Shown here piece after piece: positions 45,676-54,760 of a stretch of DNA of 64,000 nucleotides (positions are counted from its first letter, which is position 1; each line of letters opens with the position of its first letter). Origin of the DNA: Hymenobacter sp. BRD67 (GTDB lineage Bacteria; Bacteroidota; Bacteroidia; Cytophagales; Hymenobacteraceae). The notes below the pieces were generated by a model. It did no database searches. It worked only from the letters and a program-made list of their open reading frames with translations, and was not told the DNA's origin. The translations under genes and the position numbers were made by a program. The DNA lies in assembly GCF_013256425.1 (NCBI RefSeq), contig NZ_CP053904.1, forward strand, positions 3,906,001 through 3,970,000, in the 5' to 3' direction.

Positions 45676-46126
45676 CGAATAACGATTGATTTTGCCGCCA
45701 CTTTAGCCCGGCGGGATGAGCATTCTTTAAACGCTGCCGATTGGGCAGAAAGACATTAACGATGAGCCACATGCAATTGTTACAGAAAAATAAATTGTCC
45801 TATCGGGCTCGCCGTGAGCGTCCGCAGGCGCGGGTATTTGGCAAAATAGTACCACCACTTCGCCGGCAAAGTCCGAGGGCGTTTAATTAAAAAAGCCGAC
45901 ATTTTTAGCAATTCCAACCGGGCCTATTTCTGAGGCAAGCCAGTTGCCCGCAGACCTGAATGCAGGCCGGGTTGACTAAATTGGCAATCCAAGTAAAGGG
46001 AGAATAACCTTTGGCAGTTTATCCGTTTGATTAACAAACAAATTTGTGTAGTCGAATGTAGGTTTTAGGGTTATTGTCAGCTACTTTACTTTTGCATCGA
46101 CTTAGTCGTCCTTTCAGATTCCCGCC
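45676..46126. other. 451-bp intergenic region upstream of sucA
   Basis: No gene was seen. It is more AT-rich than the surrounding coding sequence in its last 100 bases and ends in a promoter-like box at 46087. The first 350 bp show no strong hairpin or ORF. Confidence 0.5.
46087..46094 (+). promoter_or_regulatory. -7 box TACTTTTG of sucA
   Basis: Exact match to TAnnTTTG, 33 bp before the sucA ATG. A TTTTAG lies 19 bp upstream (46063-46068) and could act as a weak -33 element. Confidence 0.55.
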
Positions 46127-49065
46127 ATGGATACCTACACCTACATTGCCAACGCTGACGCGGCGGCCATCGAAACGCTCTATCAGGCGTACCGAAACAA
46201 CCCCGAGTCTGTCGATTTTGGCTGGCGGAAGTTCTTTGAAGGATTCGACTTCTCGCAGCAGTTTCCGGAAGGTGCGCCTGTAGTGCCCGGCGCCGCTACC
46301 AACGGCGCGACATCTACCAACGGCAGCGCACCCAAAACTGCCGCTTCGCCCGCGCCCGGCCCCGTGCCGCAGCCCGACGACTATGGGGTGCTCAATACCA
46401 ACGCCTCCACCAATAATGCTCCGGGCCTGGCCCAGGGCGCCGTGGCCGGCGATAAGGAAACGGCAGTGCGCAACCTTATCCATGCCTTCCGCAGCCGGGG
46501 CCACCTGCGCGCCAAAACCAACCCGGTGCGCGAGCGCAAAGACCGCCAGGCTCGCCTGAATCTGGCCGATTTTGGCTTGAGCGACAGCGATTTGGATGTA
46601 AAGTTTCGTCAAGGCGAAGACCTGGGGCTGGGCCAGGGCGCTACCCTACGCGAGATTGTGGCGGCGCTCACGAGCATCTACGCCGGCACGGTGGGCTTTG
46701 AGTACACCTACATCCGCGACCCGCAGGTGCTCGACTGGTTTCAGCAGAAAACCGAGCACGACGCGCTGGCCTTCAACCCCGATGTGGAGTACAAGAAGCG
46801 TATTCTCAAGAAGTTGAACGAAGCAGTAGTCTTCGAAAACTTCCTGCATACCAAGTTTTTGGGCCAGAAGCGCTTCTCATTGGAGGGCGGTGAAACGACC
46901 ATTCCGGCCCTTGATGCCATCATCAATCGCGGGGCCGAGCTGGGCGTGAAGGAAGTGATGATTGGCATGGCCCACCGCGGTCGCCTGAACGTGCTGGCCA
47001 ACATCATGGGCAAGACCTATGAGCAGATTTTCTCGGAGTTTGAGGGCACGGCCACGCCCGACCTCACGATGGGCGACGGCGACGTGAAGTACCACATGGG
47101 CTACTCGTCGGAAGTGGAGGCGATGAACGGTCAGAAAGTGAATCTGAAGCTGGCGCCCAACCCCTCGCACCTAGAAGCGGTGAACCCAGTAGTGGAAGGC
47201 TTCGTGCGGGCCAAGATTGAGCACCAGTACGGCGGCGACTACCACCAGATTCTACCCATTCTCATCCACGGCGACGCGGCGCTGGCCGGCCAGGGCATCG
47301 GCTACGAGGTGACGCAGATGTCGCAGCTCGAAGGCTACAAAACGGGCGGCACCATTCACTTCGTGATTAACAACCAGGTTGGTTTTACTACTGACTTTGA
47401 GGATGCCCGCTCTTCCATCTACAGTACCGACCTGGCCAAGATTATCGACGCGCCCGTGATTCACGTCAACGGCGACGACCCCGAGGCGGTGGTGTTTGCG
47501 GTGCGGCTCGCTACCGAGTACCGCCAGCAGTTTCACGCCGACATCTTCATTGATATGGTGTGCTACCGTCGCCACGGCCACAACGAGTCGGACGAGCCCA
47601 AGTTCACCCAGCCCACGCTCTACAACGTTATCTCCAAGCACCCCAACCCGCGCGAGGTGTACAACGCCACGCTCGTGAAGCGCGGCGACGTGGATGCCGA
47701 GCTGGCCAACCAGATGGACCGCGAGTTCCGCGACACCCTGCAGGCCCGTCTCGACCAGGTGAAGCAGCAGCCGCTGCCGTATAAGTACCAGGCGCTCGAA
47801 AACGAGTGGCGCACCCTGCGCCGCAGCACCAATGAGGACTTCGACCAGTCGCCGGAAACCGGCATCTCGGCCGAAACGGTGGAGCGCGTGGCGCAAGCGC
47901 TGACGACTATTCCGGAGAATTTCCGGCCCATCAAGCAGATTGATAACCTGCTGAAGGAGCGCCGTAAGATGTTCTACGAAACGCGGGTGCTCAACTGGGC
48001 GGCCGGTGAGCTGCTGGCTTACGGCTCGCTGCTAACCGAAAAGCACATTGTGCGCGTGAGCGGCCAGGATGTGCAGCGCGGCACGTTCTCGCACCGCCAC
48101 GCGGTGCTGCACGACGCGGAGACTTCCGCGCCCTACAACTCGCTGAATGCCATGAGCGGCGAGCACGAGCAGCTGTGCATCTTCAACTCGCTGCTGAGCG
48201 AGTACGCCGTGCTGGGCTTCGAGTTTGGCTACGGCATGGCCAACCCCACCGCGCTGGTGGTGTGGGAAGCGCAGTTTGGCGACTTCGCCAACGGCGCGCA
48301 AACCATGATTGACCAGTTTGTGGTGAGCAGCGAGAGCAAGTGGCAGCGCATGAATGGCCTGGTGATGCTGCTGCCCCACGGCTACGAAGGCCAGGGCCCG
48401 AGCACTCCAACGCCCGCCCCGAGCGCTTCCTGCAATTGGCGGCCGAGAACAACATCGTAGTGGCCAACATCACGACGCCGGCCAACTTTTTCCACGCTCT
48501 GCGCCGGCAGCTGACGTGGAGCTTCCGCAAGCCGCTGGTGGTGATGTCGCCCAAGTCGATGCTGCGCAACCCGCTGTGCGTATCGCCCATTGAAGATTTC
48601 ACGAGCGGTCGTTTCCAGGAGGTGCTCGGCGATGGTTTTGCTGAGGCCAAGAAGGTGAAGAAAGTGCTGCTGTGCTCGGGTAAGGTGTACTACGACCTGC
48701 TAGAAGAGCAGCGGCAGGCCGACCGCAAGGATGTGGCCATCGTGCGCCTCGAGCAGCTGCACCCCTTCCCCAAAAAGCAGCTCGACGCGGAGCTGGCCAA
48801 ATATCCAAAAGCCAAGATATATTGGGTGCAGGAAGAGCCCGAGAACATGGGCTACTGGAACTACCTGCTGCGCTTTATGCGCCGCGAGCTGGAGGACGTG
48901 GTGGCCCGCAAGCCCTCGGCCTCGCCCGCTACCGGCTACAACAAAGTACACGTAAAGGAGCAAAAAGAAATCGTAGCCCGCGCCTTCGACAAGCCCAGGG
49001 AAGCCGTAGCCGAGCAGCAAATCAAATCCGAAACCAAAGCCGCCGAAAAAGCCATAACCGACTAG
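46127..49065 (+). CDS. sucA: 2-oxoglutarate dehydrogenase E1 component (frameshifted)
   Basis: The ThDP-dependent E1 of the 2-oxoglutarate dehydrogenase complex: it decarboxylates 2-oxoglutarate and loads the succinyl group on E2. It is about 979 aa after repair. Seen: the N-terminal tail YIANADAAAIETLYQAYRNN, the E1 core MIGMAHRGRLNVLANIMGKT, the ThDP-binding HVNGDDPEAVVFAV and CYRRHGHNESDEPKFTQP, and the transketolase-like C-terminal part. The frame breaks at the C run 48397-48399: one more C turns QGPSTPTPAP into QGPEHSNARPERFLQLAAEN and continues to 49065. Confidence 0.95.
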
Positions 49066-49092
49066 CCAGCCCGCGCAGCGGGCGTGTCCCCG

Positions 49093-49117
49093 AAATCAGT
49101 TAAATCAGTTAAATCTG
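49093..49117. repeat. short tandem repeat between sucA and the MNT gene
   Basis: AAATCAGTT twice followed by AAATCTG, three near copies of a 9-bp unit. Similar AAATC-rich repeats are scattered in Bacteroidota genomes. Confidence 0.55.
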
Positions 49118-49123
49118 CGGTCC

Positions 49124-49444
49124 ATGATAACCGAAGAGCAAATCCAAGTCGTGGTGCGCCGCATCGTCGAAGGCTACGCGCCAGACAGGATTATCCTGTT
49201 CGGCTCGTATGCCTACGGCGAGCCGACGGAGCATAGCGACCTGGATTTGCTCATTATCAAGGAGAAAGCGGAGGCGAAGCGAGCGGAGCGAGCTATTGCG
49301 GTTCGGCAGCTACTATGGTATGCCGATGTGCCGCCGATGGACATTCTGATTCGTACACCCGCCGAGATGGAGCGGGCGGCTGGCATATTTCAATCGGTAG
49401 AAACCATTGCCGAGCAACAAGGCCGGTTACTATATGCAGCCTAG
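49124..49444 (+). CDS. MNT-type nucleotidyltransferase (antitoxin-like)
   Basis: A 106-aa minimal nucleotidyltransferase: IILFGSYAYGEPTEHSDLDL holds the GS motif and the DxD metal pair. It overlaps the next gene by 11 bp, the classic MNT-HEPN arrangement in which the MNT protein is the antitoxin, in known cases by AMPylating the HEPN toxin. The pair is inserted between sucA and sucB. A short repeat lies directly upstream. Confidence 0.88.
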   Translation: MITEEQIQVVVRRIVEGYAPDRIILFGSYAYGEPTEHSDLDLLIIKEKAEAKRAERAIAVRQLLWYADVPPMDILIRTPAEMERAAGIFQSVETIAEQQGRLLYAA

Positions 49445-49844
49445 TACGCCCGAACAAAAACGCGTAGCCATGTCGCTGCTCACCGCAGACCGCGACATGG
49501 GCATGGCAGACACCCTCCTGCAAAACGGCCCACAGTATTACGAAGGTATCGGCTTTCATTGCCAACAGGCAGTTGAAAAGTATCTCAAAGCGGCGCTGGT
49601 AGCTTCAGGCTTGCCGGCTCCCTTTACCCACGACCTTACCCGCTTGCTTGTGTCGCTGGAGCAGGTAGGTATAGGGCGCTTTACGCCCCAAGACCTCGCT
49701 GATGCTGTGACGCTCAATGAATTTGCCGTGGAGCTGCGCTACGAGACCGACGACGCGCCTAGCCATTCCTCGGCCGACCTGCTGGCGATGGCTGACCGCT
49801 TTCGTGCTAAGCTGCGCCCGCTGGCGCAAGCATTTTTAACTTAA
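49434..49844 (+). CDS. HEPN domain protein (toxin-like partner of MNT)
   Basis: A 136-aa all-helical protein with the HEPN core: IGFHCQQAVEKYLKAALVAS and VTLNEFAVELRYETDD. HEPN toxins are RNases, but the usual R-x4-6-H is not clear here, so activity is uncertain. ATG 49434 overlaps the MNT stop; the open frame back to 49407 is ignored. It ends 34 bp before sucB, so it is probably co-transcribed with the operon. Confidence 0.85.
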   Translation: MQPSTPEQKRVAMSLLTADRDMGMADTLLQNGPQYYEGIGFHCQQAVEKYLKAALVASGLPAPFTHDLTRLLVSLEQVGIGRFTPQDLADAVTLNEFAVELRYETDDAPSHSSADLLAMADRFRAKLRPLAQAFLT

Positions 49845-49878
49845 TTTACCTAGACGCTCAATCTTCCACCCGTTGCTC

Positions 49879-51528
49879 ATGCCCACCGAAATCAAAATCC
49901 CCGCCGTCGGCGAATCCATCACCGAAGTCACCATTGCCAAGTGGCTCAAGAAAGACGGCGAGGCCGTGAAGCGCGACGAAGTTATCGCCGAACTGGAGTC
50001 GGACAAGGCCACGTTTGAGCTGCCCGCCGAGGCCGATGGCACGCTTAAGATTCGCGTGGCCGAGGGCGAGACAATTGGTATCGGTACGGTCATCGCCGAG
50101 CTAGACGGCGCGGCGGCCGCCAACGGCCAGGCGGCCCCGGCGCCCGCCTCGTCCGCCGCTACGGCGGCCGACCCACTGAACAAAGGCGAGGAAAATGCCC
50201 AGGCCAGCGACCAGGCCGGCTACGGCGGTACACCCGCCGACCGCGCCGATAGCAGCCCGGCCACGCCCGGCGCCCCCACTGGCAGCGGTGGCACGGTAGA
50301 GATGAAAATCCCCGCCGTAGGCGAATCCATCACCGAAGTAACGGTAGCCAAGTGGCTGAAGCCCGACGGCGCCCAGGTAAGCCGCGACGAGGTAATTGCC
50401 GAGCTGGAATCGGACAAAGCCACCTTCGAGCTGCCCGCTGAGGGCACCGGTACGCTGCGCCACGCCGTGAAGGAAGGCGAAACTATCGGCATCGGCACCA
50501 TCATTGCCCGCATTGAAGGCGGTAGCGGCGCGGCCAGCGCTGCGCCGGCTCCGGCGGCCAGTGCCCCAGCCGCTCCAGCCCCGGCTGCCGCGCTGGCTAC
50601 TGGCGGCGGAGCCAGCACCTACGCCACGGGCGTGCCCTCGCCGGCTGCCGGCAAAATCCTGGGCGAGAAAGGTATCAGCCCGGCCGACGTAGCCGGCTCG
50701 GGCCGCGACGGCCGTATCACGAAGGAAGACGCCCAGAACGCCCAGGCTAAGCCGGCTGCCGCACCGGCTCCGGCGGCTACGCCCGCCCCGGCTGCCAGCC
50801 AGTCGGTGCCGGTTGCCCCGGCCGGTGAGCGCGGCCAGCGCCGTGAACGCATGAGCAATCTGCGCAAAACCGTAGCCCGTCGCCTCGTGTCGGTAAAGAA
50901 CGAGACGGCCATGCTCACCACCTTCAATGAAGTGAACATGCAGCCTATCATGGACCTGCGTACCAAATTCAAGGATAAGTTCAAGGAGAAAAACGGCGTG
51001 GGCCTGGGCTTTATGTCGTTCTTCACCAAGGCGGTGTGCGTGGCCTTGCAGGAGTGGCCGGCCGTGAACGCCTACATCGACGGCGGCGACATCGTGTACT
51101 CCGACTTCTGCGACATCAGCATTGCCGTCTCGGCCCCCAAGGGCCTCGTGGTGCCAGTGATTCGCAACGCCGAGAAGCTGAGCTTCGACGGGATTGAGAA
51201 GGAAGTGGTGCGGCTGGCCGGCCTGGCCCGCGACAACAAGCTCACCATTGAGCAGATGACGGGTGGTACGTTCACCATCACCAACGGCGGCATCTTCGGC
51301 TCGATGCTGAGCACCCCGATTATCAACGCGCCGCAGTCGGCCATTCTGGGCATGCACAACATCATTCAGCGCCCGGTGGCCGAAAATGGCCAAGTAGTAA
51401 TCCGCCCCATGATGTACCTGGCCCTGAGCTACGACCACCGCGTGATTGACGGTCGTGAGTCGGTTTCGTTCCTAGTGCGCGTCAAGGAACTGCTTGAAGA
51501 CCCTACCCGCCTGCTACTCGGTGTTTAA
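49879..51528 (+). CDS. sucB: dihydrolipoyl succinyltransferase (2-oxoglutarate dehydrogenase E2)
   Basis: A 549-aa E2 with two lipoyl domains (residues 1-76 and about 143-217; both have ELESDKATFELP with the lipoyl Lys), Ala/Pro linkers, an E3/E1-binding domain (SPAAGKILGEKGISPADVAG) and a catalytic core (LRKTVARRLVSVKNETAMLT, ending SYDHRVIDGRESVSFL with the catalytic His). It transfers the succinyl group to CoA. Two lipoyl domains are more than the single one usual in E. coli. The frame is open from 49873, but ATG 49879 is chosen. Confidence 0.95.
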   Translation: MPTEIKIPAVGESITEVTIAKWLKKDGEAVKRDEVIAELESDKATFELPAEADGTLKIRVAEGETIGIGTVIAELDGAAAANGQAAPAPASSAATAADPLNKGEENAQASDQAGYGGTPADRADSSPATPGAPTGSGGTVEMKIPAVGESITEVTVAKWLKPDGAQVSRDEVIAELESDKATFELPAEGTGTLRHAVKEGETIGIGTIIARIEGGSGAASAAPAPAASAPAAPAPAAALATGGGASTYATGVPSPAAGKILGEKGISPADVAGSGRDGRITKEDAQNAQAKPAAAPAPAATPAPAASQSVPVAPAGERGQRRERMSNLRKTVARRLVSVKNETAMLTTFNEVNMQPIMDLRTKFKDKFKEKNGVGLGFMSFFTKAVCVALQEWPAVNAYIDGGDIVYSDFCDISIAVSAPKGLVVPVIRNAEKLSFDGIEKEVVRLAGLARDNKLTIEQMTGGTFTITNGGIFGSMLSTPIINAPQSAILGMHNIIQRPVAENGQVVIRPMMYLALSYDHRVIDGRESVSFLVRVKELLEDPTRLLLGV

Positions 51529-51550
51529 TCCATAAAAAATATGATTTTAT

Positions 51551-51577
51551 AAAGGTCGTCCCAAATGGGCGACCTTT
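51551..51577 (+). terminator. terminator of sucB
   Basis: AAAGGTCGTCCCA / TGGGCGACCTTT with one bulged base and a short AA loop, followed by six Ts in total. Confidence 0.75.
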
Positions 51578-51640
51578 TTTCATAAATAAGCTTATTTGTA
51601 ATCATCTGATTAACAGGGCTAAAAACTAAAAAATTACTAA

Positions 51641-51664
51641 CCACTACGCATTTATACGTAGTGG
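51641..51664. promoter_or_regulatory. palindrome in the Crp/Fnr gene promoter
   Basis: CCACTACG-N8-CGTAGTGG, a perfect 8-bp inverted repeat. It lies 19-42 bp upstream of the -7 box at 51683, covering the -33 region, so it could be an operator, perhaps autoregulatory. Confidence 0.45.
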
Positions 51665-51682
51665 GAATTCGCGCCCAAGTAG

Positions 51683-51690
51683 TAATTTTG
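51683..51690 (+). promoter_or_regulatory. -7 box TAATTTTG of the Crp/Fnr gene
   Basis: Exact TAnnTTTG match, 31 bp before the ATG at 51721. Confidence 0.5.
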
Positions 51691-51720
51691 AGAGAAACGG
51701 TGTTTGAATAGCCGCGCAGC

Positions 51721-52431
51721 ATGACTCGTTTTATCTCCCCTACTTGCCATTCGTGCCCTAGCCGCCAAAGCCCGTTGCTTGGCTGCTGCCTGTCGGAGGA
51801 GCTGGATTTTATCACCACCACTAAATCGTCGCAGCTCTACCAGAAGGGCCAGACCATTTACCAGCAGGGGAGCCCGGCGCTGGGCATGTACTGCATACAC
51901 CAGGGCAAGGCAAAGGTGAGCAAAGTGGGCGGCGATGGCAAGGAGCACATTACCCAGTTGGTGCAACACGGCGACGTGATGGGCTTTCAGGCGCTGCTGG
52001 CGGGCGGTGCCTACGCTACGTCGGCTGTGGCGCTCGAAGAGTCCATTGTCTGCTTCGTACCCCGGCCCGACGTGCTACGGCTTATTCAATCCAACCGGCA
52101 GTTTTCCAATACCCTGCTCCAGCTGCTGGCCGCCCGCCTCGGCGAAGCCCAAGAGCGTATGCTGCGGCTAGCCTACAAGCCTGTGCGCGAGCGCCTGGCC
52201 GAAGCCCTGCTGCTAGTACAGCGCACCTTCGATTCGGTAGCCGCGCCCACCGAGCCGTTTACGCTGGCTTTCTCGCGCGAAGACCTGGCCGCGCTGGTCG
52301 GTACGGCCAAGGAAACCGTGAGCCGGCTGCTTACCGACTACAAGGACGCGGGCATCATCGCCACGCGTGGCAGCCAGATAATGATTTTGGATTCGGCACG
52401 CCTGCTCGCTATCTCTACCCGCTACGACTGA
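51721..52431 (+). CDS. Crp/Fnr-family transcriptional regulator with N-terminal Cys cluster
   Basis: A 236-aa regulator. The N-terminal C-x2-C-x9-CC arrangement (residues 9-23) could hold an Fe-S cluster, as in FNR. A cyclic-nucleotide-binding-like beta-barrel follows (YQKGQTIYQQGSPALGMYCI, QLVQHGDVMGFQALLAGG), then a helix-turn-helix with FSREDLAALVGTAKETVSRL. It probably responds to oxygen, redox or nitrosative signals; that is inference. It stands alone, with a terminator after it. Confidence 0.88.
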   Translation: MTRFISPTCHSCPSRQSPLLGCCLSEELDFITTTKSSQLYQKGQTIYQQGSPALGMYCIHQGKAKVSKVGGDGKEHITQLVQHGDVMGFQALLAGGAYATSAVALEESIVCFVPRPDVLRLIQSNRQFSNTLLQLLAARLGEAQERMLRLAYKPVRERLAEALLLVQRTFDSVAAPTEPFTLAFSREDLAALVGTAKETVSRLLTDYKDAGIIATRGSQIMILDSARLLAISTRYD

Positions 52432-52457
52432 GCGGCGGGCACTGCCACGCTATTCCT

Positions 52458-52488
52458 GCCCACGCCCGGCTTTCTGCCCGGCGTGGGC
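52458..52488 (+). terminator. terminator of the Crp/Fnr gene
   Basis: GCCCACGCC / GGCGTGGGC stem with extra GC pairs around a short loop, followed by TTTTTT. Confidence 0.7.
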
Positions 52489-52636
52489 TTTTTAGTGCGC
52501 GGTAGCCAGCGCAAGCACGCAGGCTAGCGGAGAGACTAGCAAAAGAAGATATAAAAGCTCAAGGCTTAAAAATTTATAAAAATTATCCTATTACTTAGCC
52601 GGCTGCTAGCCACGGGGCTTGACGTAAATCACGCCA

Positions 52637-52658
52637 AAAAATGACGGTTGTCATTTTT
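52637..52658. promoter_or_regulatory. TGAC-N4-GTCA operator-like palindrome
   Basis: AAAAATGAC-GGTT-GTCATTTTT, a perfect 9-bp inverted repeat with a 4-bp centre. Its geometry (TGA/TCA half-sites, 4-bp spacer) resembles Crp/Fnr/HcpR-type sites. It lies 19 bp upstream of the -7 box at 52677. Confidence 0.5.
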
Positions 52659-52676
52659 GAGGCCTCGGCCAGATGA

Positions 52677-52684
52677 TAGCTTTG
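52677..52684 (+). promoter_or_regulatory. -7 box TAGCTTTG
   Basis: Exact TAnnTTTG match with TTTG at 52656-52659 as a possible -33 element 17 bp upstream. It would give a 5' leader of about 180 to 240 nt for the roadblock-like gene; the AT-rich stretch in between holds no gene. Confidence 0.5.
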
Positions 52685-52926
52685 TAACAACAAGTCAGCT
52701 CATTTAGATAGTTAAAAGCTAACAAGTGAATTTTGGTGGCACCTGAGTTGTGTTTTAGTTGAAATAGATTTTATCCTATTTAAAATTTTGGCAGTAGAGC
52801 TAATTTAGGGCGTGCCTGACCCGGTTGGTCAGGCCGACTCCGGCGGGACGCTTACTGCCCGCATGTTATGAATATTCCTTTTTTGCGCTACCTGCCTGGC
52901 CTGGGTAGCCCCCCATCCGGCAGATA

Positions 52927-53322
52927 GTGGCGGCGGGGGGCGCCCCGGCTGCGCCAGCCACGGCGGCCCTGCGCTACCTGCTGGCCGAGCTGCCCGAACT
53001 GCTGCTGGCCGCAGTACTTGACCTCTCCACCGGCCAGCTGCTGGCTACCTACGCGGCCGAGCGGGCCTATCAGCCCAGCGTGCTGGCTGCTCCGATAGCG
53101 GCCGTCGTGCGGCAGGCCCAGCTGCTGCGGCAGGCCCAGCTGCTGCGGCAGGCCCAGCCCAGCGAGGCTTTGCAGGAAGTGCTGCTAACCCTAGCCAGCC
53201 AGCTGCACCTGGTACGGCTGCGGGAAGATGGCCAGCAGGCGCTGTTTCTGGCCATTGGCAGCCACGATACCAACCTGGCGCTGGCACGCCAACTTGCTGA
53301 ACACGCTGCTAGCCTGCTGTAG
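52927..53322 (+). CDS. roadblock/LC7-like protein (copy 1)
   Basis: A 131-aa protein that resembles roadblock/LC7 (MglB-like) domains: LLAELPELLLAAVLDLSTGQ (strand with DxxTG), TLASQLHLVRLREDGQQALF and LAIGSHDTNLALARQLAEHA. It is a paralogue of the protein at 54251. It has a tandem insert RQAQLLRQAQLLRQAQ made by an 18-bp repeat. The GTG start at 52927 is uncertain: an ATG at 52868 opens a different frame (MNIPFLRYLPG) that would join with one extra C in the C run near 52910. Confidence 0.6.
   Translation: MAAGGAPAAPATAALRYLLAELPELLLAAVLDLSTGQLLATYAAERAYQPSVLAAPIAAVVRQAQLLRQAQLLRQAQPSEALQEVLLTLASQLHLVRLREDGQQALFLAIGSHDTNLALARQLAEHAASLL
53110..53158. repeat. 18-bp tandem repeat within a coding region
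   Basis: CGGCAGGCCCAGCTGCTG at 53110-53127 and 53128-53145 with a partial third copy to about 53158. It encodes repeated RQAQLL in the roadblock-like protein. Confidence 0.85.
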
Positions 53323-53402
53323 GTAGTTTTTTGCTTTTTGATGGCGCTTCGCTGGTCGGCGGGTCGTTTAGTGTTTCACCTTATTTCCCCACCTTTTTTC
53401 GT

Positions 53403-54089
53403 ATGAAGCTCACGGCTACTCCCTTCGACCCGCAAACTGGCGAGCTCCTGCCTGTGTACCGAGATGCCTACCTGCGCGGCGACCTCGCCCGCACCTCGGC
53501 CAAGGCTGTAGAGGCCTACCTGCACCGCGATGCCGACCAGGCCTACACCACCGTCACGCGCTGGCACCAGCTGCAGGCCGATGATGCCCCGGCGGCTCCC
53601 AGCTGGGTGCAGCAGCAGCTCACCTTCATCCGCGAACAGCCCCAGCGGTTTCGCCGGCGCGCGCTGAGCCTCGTAACGGTTGGCGCTCTGCTGGCCGGCG
53701 TGAGCATGGCTGCCACCAACCGCCCCAACAACGTGCTGCCCCTGACCAAGCTGCCCGTAGCCGGCACCCTGCCCGCCGTGGCTAACCTCGAGCTAGCGCC
53801 GGCCGCCGCCACGGCCGCCCGCACGGTGCTCGTGCACGGCCGTATTCTTAACGAGAAAGGGCAGCCGCTGGCCGGAGCCACCGTGCTGCGCAAGGGCACG
53901 GCCCACGGCACCAGCACCGACGCCCAAGGCAACTACTCGCTACGCCTGCCGGCCGATGCCGCCGCCACCCTCCAGTATGGCTACGGGGGCTACACCGAGC
54001 AGGAGGTAGCCGCCACCACGGCCGGAGCCGGCGCCACCGTTACGCTTCAGCCCAAGGCGCCCAAGCGCCGCCACTGGCTGTTTTTCTAA
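53403..54089 (+). CDS. membrane protein with degenerate zinc-finger-like N-terminus and carboxypeptidase-like regulatory domain
   Basis: A 228-aa protein. The N-terminal 80 residues (DAYLRGDLARTSAKAVEAYL) recall anti-sigma zinc-finger domains but lack the Cys residues. One membrane helix (ALSLVTVGALLAGVSMAAT) is followed by a Pro/Ala linker and a CarboxypepD_reg-like beta sandwich (VLVHGRILNEKGQPLAGATV, GTSTDAQGNYSLRLPADA). ATG 53403 is chosen; the frame runs back to 53331. It is flanked by two roadblock-like genes, suggesting one functional unit. Confidence 0.7.
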   Translation: MKLTATPFDPQTGELLPVYRDAYLRGDLARTSAKAVEAYLHRDADQAYTTVTRWHQLQADDAPAAPSWVQQQLTFIREQPQRFRRRALSLVTVGALLAGVSMAATNRPNNVLPLTKLPVAGTLPAVANLELAPAAATAARTVLVHGRILNEKGQPLAGATVLRKGTAHGTSTDAQGNYSLRLPADAAATLQYGYGGYTEQEVAATTAGAGATVTLQPKAPKRRHWLFF

Positions 54090-54250
54090 GTGCCACATTT
54101 AGTGGGTGCCGCCTAGCGCCCTTTCGCCGAAGTGAAAGCGAAAACCTATCGTAAGCTAGTTGCCCGCAAACTCCAGGAAGATGCTCTGAAAGAGCAAGAA
54201 TCTTTACGCCAATCCAATACTTTCTCTATTACCCCCCTCCCTCCGCCAAC

Positions 54251-54631
54251 ATGGCATACTCTAAGAATAGCCCCGCCGGGCAAGCAATTGACGCAATTAT
54301 TACTGACCTACCCAGCCTGATGGCCGTGGCCGTGGTGGATGTACAGTCGGGCATGGCCTTGGCCTCGCACTCCAATACGCCCAGCATCAACCCCGAAACG
54401 GCGGCGGCCTACAATACGGAGGTGGTAAAGCAAAAGCAGAAGGCCATGGCCGCGCTCAAGCTGCAAGGCGAAACGATTGAGGACATCCTCATCACGCTCA
54501 CCAACCAGCTGCACCTGCTCAAGCTCAATCCGGGTGGGACCAAGTTTATCTACCTCGTGGTGAACTCGCGCGATACCAACCTGGCCATCGCCCGGGAGGT
54601 ACTCCGCTCGCACGCGGCTAGCATCAACTAA
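54251..54631 (+). CDS. roadblock/LC7-like protein (copy 2)
   Basis: A 126-aa soluble protein similar to copy 1: ITDLPSLMAVAVVDVQSGMA, NQLHLLKLNPGGTKFIYLVV and NSRDTNLAIAREVLRSHAA. Roadblock proteins such as MglB act as GTPase-regulating dimers; no small GTPase gene is in view, so the partner is unknown. ATG 54251 is the first good start. A terminator follows. Confidence 0.65.
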   Translation: MAYSKNSPAGQAIDAIITDLPSLMAVAVVDVQSGMALASHSNTPSINPETAAAYNTEVVKQKQKAMAALKLQGETIEDILITLTNQLHLLKLNPGGTKFIYLVVNSRDTNLAIAREVLRSHAASIN

Positions 54632-54659
54632 CTCCCTCGACAGCTTTGCTTACTTGCGT

Positions 54660-54688
54660 AAAGCCCGGCCGCTCAGCGGCCGGGCTTT
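54660..54688 (+). terminator. intrinsic terminator
   Basis: Perfect 13-bp stem AAAGCCCGGCCGC / GCGGCCGGGCTTT with loop TCA and TT following. Confidence 0.88.
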
Positions 54689-54760
54689 TGCGTGCGCGGC
54701 AGGTGGCCGTTTTGACTAGCTTTTCGTTAGAATCGAAAATTCTCACCGATTCTCTTTTCC

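Noticed and set aside
50101..51438. Long open frame (445 codons) on the minus strand across sucB
   Set aside because: It is antisense to a well-supported gene with all E2 domains and has the odd Gly/Arg-rich composition expected from a GC-rich opposite strand.
54132..54320. 62-codon frame before the second roadblock-like gene
   Set aside because: It overlaps that gene's start, uses a GTG with no support, and shows no family resemblance.
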